DNA of 33,595 bases from Oscillospiraceae bacterium (GCA_017560985.1 JAFZDX010000140.1:1-33595), one strand, 5' to 3'. Positions 8,858 to 16,262 are shown, counted from the stretch's first letter. Made by a program: numbers and translations. Notes: a model not told the origin generated them from the letters alone.

Positions 8858-10842
8858 AATATCACCGCCTGCATAGGAATCTCTCCTGTGGTCACTTTGT
8901 ATAGTGTGCCCGTAGTCATACCGTCAGAAAACAGTTCTGAATAACTGGTATAGAATTCTTCATCTGGCTGTATTACATAGATATAATCAAAATACGTGTT
9001 CATCACATCAGTAAACTTCTGTGGTGAAGCCACATTGTAGTACTGTCTGTCACTGGTGTAATCGATTTTCTCCCTGAAATTTATAGAAAAGTCAATACCA
9101 GTTGACAATGTATCTATGCCAGCATAAGCAGGCTGAAGATTGTATCTGTATGCAATATATGTTTCACCATCCTGATCCGGATAAACAAGATATACCCTGT
9201 CTCCTTTTTCCAGAACCATATTTACCTTTTTGGTTTGTTCAGTTACAGATTTAGCCCAGCTTGCAGGATTCTGCGGCCGGTCAATTACTGTGTAATCAAG
9301 ACCTGTACCATATACATATACAAGGCTTACAGTAAGTACAGTGGTGATGAGCATATTCTTTACACTATCCCTGATTTTTTCAGATGTAAGAAACATAAAC
9401 ATCACAAGATAAATCCAGCTGAAATAGTAGCTGAGCATATATCGTGGGTACTCCACCATCATATCATTGTAGAACTGCATCTGGTAAGCTATGACCAGAC
9501 TGTAAACAAAGCAGCCTGCTGTAATTCCAAAGACTGTAAACAAAGCGGCAATACGCCATTCTTTCTTGCCTCTGATTGCAGCTACAATTCCCAGTACAAA
9601 GAGGAAAGCTATAAGGACAATATCTGTGCAGAATACAATCTCTTTATTGTTGATAAAATACCATTTCATTTCATCCAGTATTTCATTGTATCTTTCTGTT
9701 CTGAGAGATGGAATAAATATAGCTTTTATGCTTGTTTCTCTTGGCTTAACCCGCTTTTTCACAGGCAGTTCAGATATTTCTTCTGTTTTTTCAGCATCCA
9801 CTGCCTGTTTTGCTTCTGTTTTGGGCTGTGCGTCTTTAAGATTAAAGATTTTTTCCTGCTTTGGCAGTTCATAATAATCAAGGTGAACTGTCCAGGCACC
9901 ATAAGCCAAACCTATTGCCACAATGGCGGAAAGACAGGTTACAACTGCCTTTTTCAGTTTCCATCCTTTTTCTTTAAATACAAAAAACTCATAGCAACCA
10001 ATTACGCATATTGCAAGCAAGGCAAAAAATATACCGTTTTTCTTAATGGTAATCAGATAGATTAACGGCAACAAGAACCATTTTCTGTTTCTTTCACCAA
10101 AATACAATGCTATTACAGCTATAAACACCACCGCAAGGTTAAAATCAACCATTGTGGTACCATAAGCATAGGAAATGCTGGAATAATCCGCATTTGGCAG
10201 GTGATTTGCCGCTATAAATGGACTTAACAGCATGACAAAATAGCTGCCAATGGCAACTGTGTGATTTTTTGTAAGTTTATATATCACGCTGGCTACCAGT
10301 GCAAAGCAAGCCAAAAACAAAAAAGCATAGGAAATCAGCAATACATACTCACTGTAATCAGAATCAAAGAAGCTGAAGAAATAGTTGAGTATAGCATTGC
10401 CTGGTGGATAATTTCTGTCGTTGGTAGAAGGATTGATACCTATGGAGTACAGCCTGTCAAACAGTTTCACCGCTTTTGCAGATGGACCCCAGATATTAAG
10501 TTCATCCCAGTAATATAAAGCCGGTTTTTTCACGCTGAAAATAAGCGAAAAAACAACACAGCTGATGTTGTGAAGTATGAAATATACGTCAGGTTTATAG
10601 TTGTTTATCCGGCTTTTTCCTTTTTTGGCGACAGAGAAAACACCGGCCGTCGAAACGACACCTATCACCGCGAAAACAACCATAGCTGCAGGCCTGAGAA
10701 AATCAGCCAGTGCAGCAAAATATAAAATATCTACAGACAGCATAAGCGCAGCAAAATGCACCACCATGGTGTCTGTTTTCAGTCTGTCTTTTACAGCTAT
10801 ACTGAAAAAGGCCAGCATCAGCAAAGGAATCAACGCCAGCAT
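8854..10842 (-). CDS. Polytopic membrane protein, GT-C-type glycosyltransferase candidate
   Basis: 662 residues with about a dozen hydrophobic segments. After the third segment an outward loop contains ALYYWDELNIWGPSAK, with adjacent acidic residues Asp113-Glu114. GT-C enzymes (PMT/ArnT-like) carry their catalytic acidic residues in just this first large loop. A charged, Lys/Glu-rich soluble stretch near residues 340-385 and a soluble C-terminal domain of about 150 residues follow. Such proteins transfer sugars from polyprenyl-phosphate donors outside the membrane and decorate wall polymers. The start at 10842 is well supported by AGGAGG 5 bases upstream. It is the first gene of the operon. 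It could instead be a membrane protein with a non-enzymatic role; sequence similarity to a defined family was not tested. Confidence 0.72.
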   Translation of the reverse strand: MLALIPLLMLAFFSIAVKDRLKTDTMVVHFAALMLSVDILYFAALADFLRPAAMVVFAVIGVVSTAGVFSVAKKGKSRINNYKPDVYFILHNISCVVFSLIFSVKKPALYYWDELNIWGPSAKAVKLFDRLYSIGINPSTNDRNYPPGNAILNYFFSFFDSDYSEYVLLISYAFLFLACFALVASVIYKLTKNHTVAIGSYFVMLLSPFIAANHLPNADYSSISYAYGTTMVDFNLAVVFIAVIALYFGERNRKWFLLPLIYLITIKKNGIFFALLAICVIGCYEFFVFKEKGWKLKKAVVTCLSAIVAIGLAYGAWTVHLDYYELPKQEKIFNLKDAQPKTEAKQAVDAEKTEEISELPVKKRVKPRETSIKAIFIPSLRTERYNEILDEMKWYFINNKEIVFCTDIVLIAFLFVLGIVAAIRGKKEWRIAALFTVFGITAGCFVYSLVIAYQMQFYNDMMVEYPRYMLSYYFSWIYLVMFMFLTSEKIRDSVKNMLITTVLTVSLVYVYGTGLDYTVIDRPQNPASWAKSVTEQTKKVNMVLEKGDRVYLVYPDQDGETYIAYRYNLQPAYAGIDTLSTGIDFSINFREKIDYTSDRQYYNVASPQKFTDVMNTYFDYIYVIQPDEEFYTSYSELFSDGMTTGTLYKVTTGEIPMQAVIL

Positions 10843-10884
10843 TGTACCTCCTGATTTACATCGGGATAAAAATACCCCTGCATC

Positions 10885-10913
10885 TATATAAAGTCATTCG
10901 ACCAGAATTTAAA
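10885..10913 (-). promoter_or_regulatory. Possible promoter of the polysaccharide operon
   Basis: Minus-strand TTTAAA (10908-10913), 17 bases, then TATATA (10885-10890), about 45 bases before the operon's first start codon. The -35 match is weak. It is the best candidate found in the 305-base gap 10843-11147, which otherwise holds AT-rich sequence and the par terminator. Confidence 0.35.
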
Positions 10914-11114
10914 ATTTTAAAGCAAAACCATCACTTTTATCAGTTGTTTTACCTTGTTTATCACATAGTTATCCATAATAACATAATTGTATCAATTTTA
11001 TCATATTTTGACACAAAAGTCTATGATTTTACCATTTTGTCATATTTAAATTTTCCGATTAGGGAACAATATAGTAAACCTTGCTAAAACAGGCTTTTCT
11101 CCCTCGTAAAAATC

Positions 11115-11145
11115 AAAAATCCGACCAGCTTCCGGTCGGATTTTT
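11115..11145 (-). terminator. Intrinsic terminator of the partition operon
   Basis: A 12-bp perfect stem (arm AAAAATCCGACC at 11115-11126, partner 11134-11145) closes a 7-base loop two bases after the last par gene's stop. The minus-strand product ends in a T run. It insulates the partition operon from the polysaccharide operon downstream. Confidence 0.85.
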
Positions 11146-11147
11146 CT

Positions 11148-11513
11148 TTATTCAGCCAGACTGTTTTCATCCAGCCATTTTGTCAGGATGTCACGGATTA
11201 CAAATGTGGCCGTCATATTTTTGTCTTCATTTTCCATCAGGTCTTTACTGATTTTGCCTATGGCATTGTATGTTTTATCTGAAAGATAAATAGATGTCTG
11301 TTTTGCATTTGTGCTGCCGGGGCCACGTTTCAACTGGAAGTCCCCTTCCCTGTCGTATATTTCGTAATTCCACCGGTCAGGTGTATTCAGCTCCAGAATA
11401 TTGGAAATATAAGTGGCTGGCAAGTACCCTGCCTTTTCTGCCATATCTGTAATCTGTTGCATAACCACTGGGTGCAGACGCACCACATATCTCTTTCTCA
11501 CAGCTCGTGCCAT
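11148..11513 (-). CDS. Small putative DNA-binding protein, tandem ribbon-helix-helix
   Basis: 121 residues, not a named family that I recognise. It divides into two halves, each with a short strand followed by two helices: RYVVRLHPVV then helices to YISNILE (about 8-43), and KQTSIYLSDKTY then helices to RDILTKWL (about 71-114). This is how two ribbon-helix-helix units fused in one chain would look. The N-terminus is strongly basic (RAVRKRY). Its ATG overlaps the parB stop by one base (TAATG), so it is translationally coupled to ParB. In other partition systems a ribbon-helix-helix protein (ParG, Omega, ParR) binds the centromere or the par promoter, so a similar role is inferred here. The fold assignment comes from pattern alone. 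Confidence 0.65.
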   Translation of the reverse strand: MARAVRKRYVVRLHPVVMQQITDMAEKAGYLPATYISNILELNTPDRWNYEIYDREGDFQLKRGPGSTNAKQTSIYLSDKTYNAIGKISKDLMENEDKNMTATFVIRDILTKWLDENSLAE

Positions 11514-12649
11514 TATTCGTCACCTTCAATCAGCTTTTTCAGCCGTATAAGCTCTGAAATCAGCACGTCGATTCTATGACCGATTTTTAACCCATTTTCA
11601 TCGGTTGCTCCATCAAAGCGTCTGATATTGGCTACAGCTTTCTGTGTTGAAAGACGGGCAATTTTGCCGGCAATAGCATCGCAGTCTGCCAGCAGCATAT
11701 CTCTCTGCGCTTTTTTCACTGTCGGTTTTACTGGTTTCATGGCCTGAACTATGTTTTCCACTTCCGTGCGCACCTGTGCTGCACTTTTTTCCAGCGCTTC
11801 ATTTATCTTCTTATCTGTCTTTTGCTCTGTGGCGTCAAAAAAGCCCTGTACGGCCTTTTTCATCAAATTTGTATAATCTGTATCGTTTTTTAGACAAGCG
11901 GCTTTTAAGCCAGAAATCGAGTCACTGACAAGCTTTTGCTGTTGCTGGGATAATTTTGCAAATGTTAGAGCCTGTTTTTTATTTATTTCGTTGCTATCAA
12001 GCATATTTTTTAACTCTGCGCGCAGATTGTCTTCAATCATAAGATTGGAGTTGACCGTGGTTAAACCCATAGGGCTCATATCTACAATTATGTCTCTTAC
12101 CTGACCTTCAGTCAGCCCATATTCGGCCATTACATTTTCACGGTATCTTACCATTGCTTTTCTGGTTGCAGCTTCGTCACCGGCGCCACCTCTGGTCTGC
12201 AGGTTGGCAGCATCCAGCATGATCATTTCCTGGCGATCTGTCAGGCCTTTTACTACACGACAATTAACTGTCGCATATTTGCCGGGGTCACCGGTACTAC
12301 CGTTTTTTACCTTTTCCACTTCCCTTTCAGTCAGCAGTCTGATGGCACGCAGTCGGCGTTCACCGGAAATCAACAGATATGTAGTTACACCATTATCCAC
12401 TTTTTCAGATACCACCAGATTATGCAGCAAACCCTGTCTTTCGATGTCTTCCGCCAGTGAACGTATGCTGTCATCATTGTCCTGCCGGCGGTAATCGTTG
12501 GCTGGATTCAGCTGTATTTTTGCAGTTGCAACAGTTTCCACTACACCTGCATCTTCAACACGCTGTGTGAAATTTTTAATTGATTCTTCTGTAAATGCTG
12601 CAGGTTTTGTCTTCTTAGCCTGGCTGGCAAGTTTGGATAGCTTACTCAT
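11513..12649 (-). CDS. parB: ParB-family partition protein
   Basis: 378 residues. The N-terminal ParB/Sulfiredoxin-like nucleotide-binding domain spans about 40-135, with IQLNPANDYRR, LLHNLVVSE (74-82) and SGERRLRAIR (95-104), the CTP-binding GERR motif of the family. A helical DNA-binding domain with a likely helix-turn-helix near 170-240 follows, then a Lys/Glu-rich helical C-terminus that may dimerise. ParB proteins load on parS and, with ParA, segregate the replicon. The ATG overlaps the ParA stop by one base (TAATG) and the 3' end overlaps the next start in the same way. The family also includes nucleoid occlusion factors and plasmid repressors, but the ParA neighbour and the origin nearby make partition by far the best reading. 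Confidence 0.9.
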   Translation of the reverse strand: MSKLSKLASQAKKTKPAAFTEESIKNFTQRVEDAGVVETVATAKIQLNPANDYRRQDNDDSIRSLAEDIERQGLLHNLVVSEKVDNGVTTYLLISGERRLRAIRLLTEREVEKVKNGSTGDPGKYATVNCRVVKGLTDRQEMIMLDAANLQTRGGAGDEAATRKAMVRYRENVMAEYGLTEGQVRDIIVDMSPMGLTTVNSNLMIEDNLRAELKNMLDSNEINKKQALTFAKLSQQQQKLVSDSISGLKAACLKNDTDYTNLMKKAVQGFFDATEQKTDKKINEALEKSAAQVRTEVENIVQAMKPVKPTVKKAQRDMLLADCDAIAGKIARLSTQKAVANIRRFDGATDENGLKIGHRIDVLISELIRLKKLIEGDE

Positions 12650-13494
12650 TATCGGTCAATCCTTTCTTTGATTTCCTGCCACAGATTCAGATAATCTATG
12701 CATGGTTTTGCTTTTTTGTTTATCATCAGTGCTGGTTTTTTGTATAAACTTGATTCGTTTATCACATTGCCTTTGTGGATATAGTTTTCAAATATTTTGT
12801 CTTTGTAAGGCACTGCCAGTTCCTGCCGTGCAGGGTTTTCTTCTTCATTTGTATTTCTGAAAGCCAGATCCAGATAATATGTGGTAAGTGCTGTTCTTTC
12901 CACCATGGTAGGTAGAACACCCAGCAGGTTTATTTCTGTATCGTACTCTTTTTCCAGCTGCAGGCGCAGACTGTCAGACAGTTTCAGGGCATCAATACAC
13001 TGTTCATCCAGTTTTACAGGCACAATTATATGATCAGATGCCAACAAAGCATTCCGCACCAGCACATCATTTTGCGCTGGCGGTGTGTCTATCACTATAA
13101 AATCGTAGTTTTCAGCCACCTGTGACAGTGCGTGCAACATAAATTCCTGTGCTTTTATGCCTGAAACTTTTTCCAGTGTTTCCAACTGTTGTGGAATCAG
13201 GGGAGTGGCGTCATTGGATACAATTACATCTATACCGTCAATCTGTGAATGATGGATATAGTTTTCCACGTCAATAAGCCCCCAGGCGCGTATCATATCA
13301 AATAAACCTTTGCCGCCAAAAGCTTTTTCATTCAGTTTATATCCTGTCAGGAACATTGTGGTGTTTGCCTGGGTATCAGTGTCTACCACCAACACTTTTT
13401 TGCCGTCCATTGCCATTGCAGTGGCCAGATTTACACATGTGGTAGTTTTTCCGGCGCCACCTTTGCCAACAACTATTGATATACAGATTGCCAT
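12649..13494 (-). CDS. parA: ParA-family partition ATPase
   Basis: 281 residues, typical of type Ib/Soj-like ParA without an N-terminal DNA-binding extension. The deviant Walker A box KGGAGKTT is at 11-18, followed by VDTDTQANTT (37-46) and the Walker B segment DFIVIDTPP (131-139). It is a cytoplasmic ATPase that forms a dynamic gradient on the nucleoid and moves ParB-bound DNA. It is first in a three-gene operon with one-base overlaps. The start is supported by GAAAGGA at 13501-13507. Because the protein lacks the N-terminal operator-binding domain of type Ia ParAs, repression of this promoter is more likely exerted by ParB or by the small third protein at the inverted repeats at 13514 and 13611. 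Confidence 0.94.
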   Translation of the reverse strand: MAICISIVVGKGGAGKTTTCVNLATAMAMDGKKVLVVDTDTQANTTMFLTGYKLNEKAFGGKGLFDMIRAWGLIDVENYIHHSQIDGIDVIVSNDATPLIPQQLETLEKVSGIKAQEFMLHALSQVAENYDFIVIDTPPAQNDVLVRNALLASDHIIVPVKLDEQCIDALKLSDSLRLQLEKEYDTEINLLGVLPTMVERTALTTYYLDLAFRNTNEEENPARQELAVPYKDKIFENYIHKGNVINESSLYKKPALMINKKAKPCIDYLNLWQEIKERIDR

Positions 13495-13513
13495 ATTTTT
13501 TCCTTTCGCCTAT

Positions 13514-13535
13514 GTTTCACCGTTGAAACGTTGCT
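13514..13535. promoter_or_regulatory. Inverted-repeat site A (parS or par operator)
   Basis: GTTTCA and TGAAAC arms flank a CCGT centre (13514-13529), followed by CGTTGCT. It lies between the par -10 box and the parA ribosome site, where a bound protein would block transcription. The arms are the same as those of the Bacillus Spo0J parS (GTTTCA/TGAAAC), but the centre is four bases rather than CG plus overlap. Confidence 0.65.
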
Positions 13536-13568
13536 GTTATTAAATTTATTCGATTTCTTTATGATTTT

Positions 13569-13597
13569 ATAATAACAGAGCAGGGAAGTAAAGTCAA
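13569..13597 (-). promoter_or_regulatory. Promoter of the parA-parB operon
   Basis: On the minus strand, TTGACT (13592-13597), a 17-base spacer and TATTAT (13569-13574). Predicted transcription starts near 13562, which places inverted-repeat site A in the leader and site B just upstream of the -35 box. Confidence 0.7.
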
Positions 13598-13610
13598 ACA
13601 TAAAATTTAA

Positions 13611-13630
13611 TTCACCGTTGAATCGTTGCT
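13611..13630. promoter_or_regulatory. Inverted-repeat site B (second copy)
   Basis: TTCACCGTTGAATCGTTGCT repeats site A with one substitution (T for A after TGAA), again with TTCA/TGAA arms. It sits 96 bases from site A on the other side of the par promoter. Two spaced copies fit a small centromere or a looping operator. Confidence 0.6.
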
Positions 13631-13733
13631 ACATCAAATTACACTTATTGAAATAATTATCCTGCAGGGAAGCCGAGAGGCTATATAAAGCACTCTGTTG
13701 CAGCAACTAAATAGCTATGCATCTTTGAATTAT

Positions 13734-13760
13734 AAAAAAAGAAACCTCCCTGTTGGGAGG
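13734..13760 (-). terminator. Intrinsic terminator of rep
   Basis: A six-bp G/C stem (CCTCCC at 13745-13750, GGGAGG at 13755-13760) with a TGTT loop. On the minus strand it is followed by a T-rich tail from the A run at 13734-13740. It begins 10 bases after the rep stop. Confidence 0.8.
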
Positions 13761-13769
13761 CTTATTGTA

Positions 13770-15071
13770 TTATTCTTTAAATTTTGGTGGAGTGATATCC
13801 CATTCAGGCATAGCATTACTTTCCCGTGGAGTATAGAAAGTCTTTTCACTGCGGCGCAGAAAACTTTGCCAGTCTTCAATATCCTGTCTAATACAAGATT
13901 TGATATAAGCTTCCTTGTTGTTTATAACTCTTTCGTCAAGCAGGTTTTTCCACTGACGGTCTGTGTATTTATCAAGCTGAGCATTGATAAAACTTTCCAG
14001 ACATTCGTTTTCTATCATCTCGTTGAACAGGTCAATATACTGCACATTTCCACCATCAATACGCACATCATCTTTCATATGTCGGTTTGCAAGGGTAGCA
14101 TACTGGTTTTGCAACAGTTCCCACATTTCTTTTTCAGCCTGGGTATTACAGCTTACAGCCACTCTTTTCAACAGCTCTTTCTTAAATACAGGCTTTGACG
14201 CACCATGTTTATAGCTGAACATGGCAGGGGACAGGTCTTCTTCCATATCAATAGGGTTGTTTTCTTTATCAAGAACCTGTGTTTTATAGCCAAGTCGGAA
14301 CACGATTGCATATGGAACACGTTTTATTACTTTGATTTCCAGAATTTCCAGATTAATATCTGTATATCTGTTTGTTTCCTCAATGGCTTTATCAAGTACA
14401 CGACGTCTGAAATCAGCAAATTTTTTATATTTGTTAGGGTCGCGCACGCCATCATTCTCGCTCAGCAGCACGTCTTTCAGCTCTTCCAGGTCTATTTCTA
14501 TAATTTCTCCATAATTGGCATAGGATTTAATATATTCATAAAACCTTAATGAAAATTTGCTGGTCATCGGCATAATATATTTCAGTGAATAGGTAGTATA
14601 AACACCTTTCAATCCTATAAGATGCTTATTTAGTTTTTCATTCAGCTTTATTTTTCCCTTTGATGCAACAGTTTCTCCTTTGGAATTGATTCTTTCCTCC
14701 AGCTCAAAGTCAAACCAGTTAACATTTGTGGTACGTTTAATAAAGTTTCCGTTCTTGTCAACCTTTGCTTTGCCGTTTTCATCTGTTTCTATTTCTTCCA
14801 GAAAGAAAGTTTCAGACAATCCCATAATAGAATCGCGGAACAACAGATAGTCATTGTTACCTGGATTACCGGTTTTACCGGTTAATTTATTAAAATCCTG
14901 CACAGAAATATCCAGCCATTCAAACCCGGACTGCTGTGGTTTTATTCTGGATATGGCATATGCCACCAGTTTCTGTTGCTGCAGTGTCAGGTTATAGCGG
15001 CTGTTCTGTATTAACTGGTTACCTTTGGTAACGGGATACAGTTTATCTTTTTCGTCGATATTTTTGCTCAT
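13770..15071 (-). CDS. Replication initiation protein, Rep_3 (RepB) family
   Basis: 433 residues. The N-terminal segment GNQLIQNSRYNLTLQQQKLVAYAISRI (in residues 17-43) and KYIMPMTSKFSLRFYEYIKSYA (164-185) mark the first winged-helix domain. A second winged helix (about 188-262, with ILEIKVIKRVPYAIVFRL) is the usual iteron-binding half. Members bind iterons as monomers to open the origin and as dimers to repress their own gene. A C-terminal region of about 170 residues follows, longer than in many Rep_3 proteins. The start has AAGGAGA 7 bases upstream. Iterons lie directly upstream of the gene, the standard plasmid layout, and a partial iteron overlaps its promoter. The par operon downstream completes a stable replicon. 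Confidence 0.92.
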   Translation of the reverse strand: MSKNIDEKDKLYPVTKGNQLIQNSRYNLTLQQQKLVAYAISRIKPQQSGFEWLDISVQDFNKLTGKTGNPGNNDYLLFRDSIMGLSETFFLEEIETDENGKAKVDKNGNFIKRTTNVNWFDFELEERINSKGETVASKGKIKLNEKLNKHLIGLKGVYTTYSLKYIMPMTSKFSLRFYEYIKSYANYGEIIEIDLEELKDVLLSENDGVRDPNKYKKFADFRRRVLDKAIEETNRYTDINLEILEIKVIKRVPYAIVFRLGYKTQVLDKENNPIDMEEDLSPAMFSYKHGASKPVFKKELLKRVAVSCNTQAEKEMWELLQNQYATLANRHMKDDVRIDGGNVQYIDLFNEMIENECLESFINAQLDKYTDRQWKNLLDERVINNKEAYIKSCIRQDIEDWQSFLRRSEKTFYTPRESNAMPEWDITPPKFKE

Positions 15072-15098
15072 TATTATCTCCTTGAAACAGTTAGTTAT

Positions 15099-15127
15099 AT
15101 TATAACCATTTCGGCGACAAATGCAAA
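15099..15127 (-). promoter_or_regulatory. Rep promoter with embedded half-iteron
   Basis: Minus-strand TATAAT (15099-15104) is preceded after about 16 bases by TTGCAT, a partial -35 match. The spacer and -35 overlap GGCGACAAATGCAAA (13 of its first bases match the GGCGACAAAT half of an iteron, then it diverges) at 15113-15127. Rep binding here would hide the promoter, which suggests autorepression. Confidence 0.55.
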
Positions 15128-15208
15128 CTAATTTTTCAATGAAAAAAACTTTTCTGTGACTATTATTTTTTTTATAGAGTTATTGTGATTATTATGATAT
15201 AAAAGACG

Positions 15209-15739
15209 GTGTACAAATATCCGAAATTAGGTGTACAAATATCCGAAGTTAAGTGTACATCAGTCCGAATTTTGGCGACTTTTATCCGAGAGAGTGTGTA
15301 CAAAAATCCGAAAGAAGAAATATTGTACTATAAACATCAAAATTGTAACATTTCTTGACATTAATTATCGTATTTCAGATGACAAATATCCGAAAACTCA
15401 CTTTTTTTCAGTGTACAAATATCCGAAAAATTTTTTCGATAAATTTACCGACAAAAAAAGAGGATTTTCTGAAAATTTACCAATAATTTTGTTATAAATA
15501 AACAAAATATTACAAATAGTATATAAAATATTCTTTTCGGCGACAAATATCCGAAAAAGGGAAAAATAGGGGAAATAAGTAAAGGAAATAGCTTTACATA
15601 TTAACGCGACAAAAATCCGAAAAAATAAGGGTTTTGGCGTCATATTTCCGAAAAAACGACCGTTTTTTTCACTTTTGGCGACATTTTTAAGAAATTTTTT
15701 AAGAGGGAAAAAGAGGGGATTTTTCGGATTTAAGTACAC
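15209..15739. repeat. Replication origin: iteron array
   Basis: Ten direct copies of a 17-base iteron, consensus GTGTACAAATATCCGAA or GGCGACAAATATCCGAA, start at 15209, 15231, 15253, 15274, 15296, 15378, 15411, 15539, 15605 and 15636. The first five are spaced 21-22 bases, two helical turns, so Rep would stack on one face. Copies at 15253, 15274 and 15636 are degenerate. One inverted copy (15723-15739) closes the array. A decayed copy lies near 15677. Direct iterons upstream of a Rep_3 gene define an oriV. No good DnaA box was found inside it. Confidence 0.88.
15478..15537. other. AT-rich segment inside the origin, candidate unwinding element
   Basis: About 60 bases of nearly pure A and T, including ATAAATAAACAAAATATT and TATATAAAATATTC, between the seventh and eighth iterons. 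It has no coding content. Its position beside Rep sites is what a DNA unwinding element would show. A second AT-rich run at 15160-15203 flanks the first iteron and is an alternative. Confidence 0.5.
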
Positions 15740-15882
15740 CGAAACAAAAAAATTATACGGTATGTATATATAGGTAAGACTATATACATACAAATTATAT
15801 TGTAGCAGGTGAAGGATTTATATAGTAATTTCCTTTATTGTGTGATTATCAAACCAAACAATGTTTTTCGTACATCAATGTA

Positions 15883-15911
15883 TTGTTTTTGATATTAGTA
15901 GAGTATATAAT
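15883..15911 (+). promoter_or_regulatory. Promoter in front of the CWB2 gene remnant
   Basis: TTGTTT (15883-15888), 17 bases, TATAAT (15906-15911). The element and the sequence down to the AGGAGG-like ribosome site closely resemble the promoter region at 16306-16365, which points to duplication of the 5' region. Confidence 0.7.
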
Positions 15912-15951
15912 ATTCTTATTAATATTATACGATCTATTATCTGGAGGAAAA

Positions 15952-16252
15952 ATGAAGAGAATAATAGCGTTAGTATGAAACATCAGTGGCAATAGCAGAA
16001 AAATTCTTTGCAAGTCCTGATTATGCGGTAATAGCCTATGCAGAAAACTTCCCGGATGGTCTGTGTGGTGGCCCACTGGCAATGACAATGGATGCACCGC
16101 TTATCCTGACAAAAACAGGTAAACAGGCAGCAGCAAAAGGATATATGCAGGCTAAAGGCATTGAATCTGGCGCGGTACTTGGTGGCGCAAGCCTTATTGA
16201 CGATGCAACAGCAAAAGATATTTTCGGCGCAACTGAAATTGTTACAAAATAG
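15952..16252 (+). pseudogene. Deletion remnant of a CWB2 surface protein gene
   Basis: A strong ribosome site (GGAGGA) precedes ATG at 15952 and eight codons of a signal-peptide start (MKRIIALV), which end at TGA (15976-15978). From 15974 to the stop at 16252 the DNA matches the last 279 bases of the giant surface gene (30337-30615) with 16 differences by hand count, about 94 percent identity. The CWB2 tail (AENFPDGLCGGPLAMTMDAP, then the final ATAKDIFGA segment) is in another frame from the ATG, so the fusion is broken. Everything between the signal start and the last part of the third CWB2 repeat is missing. The promoter and terminator remain, so a short RNA is probably still made. A GTG at 15986 opens the tail frame but lacks a ribosome site. 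Confidence 0.85.
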
Positions 16253-16262
16253 GTATTAATTG

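Noticed and set aside
9235..10065. Plus-strand frame of 276 codons opposite the GT-C-like gene
   Set aside because: It is antisense to a well-supported gene and shows no domain, ribosome site or promoter.
10969..10977. TTATCCATA, one mismatch from a DnaA box
   Set aside because: A single weak match 4 kb from the iteron origin, in an AT-rich gap where such matches arise by chance.
15231..15497. Plus-strand open frame of 88 codons in the origin
   Set aside because: It encodes repeated YKYPK segments that are just translated iterons, with no ribosome site.
15209..15652. Possible CRISPR array
   Set aside because: The repeated unit is only 17 bases, spacing is irregular, spacers are as short as 4-5 bases, and the array sits upstream of a Rep_3 gene. 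Iterons explain it.
15398..15793. Minus-strand open frame of 131 codons in the origin
   Set aside because: It is rich in Phe, Lys and Ile because of AT-rich iteron DNA, has no ribosome site and overlaps the iterons.
15986..16252. Functional small CWB2 protein starting at GTG 15986
   Set aside because: There is no ribosome site, no signal peptide and less than one complete CWB2 repeat, so a working product is unlikely.
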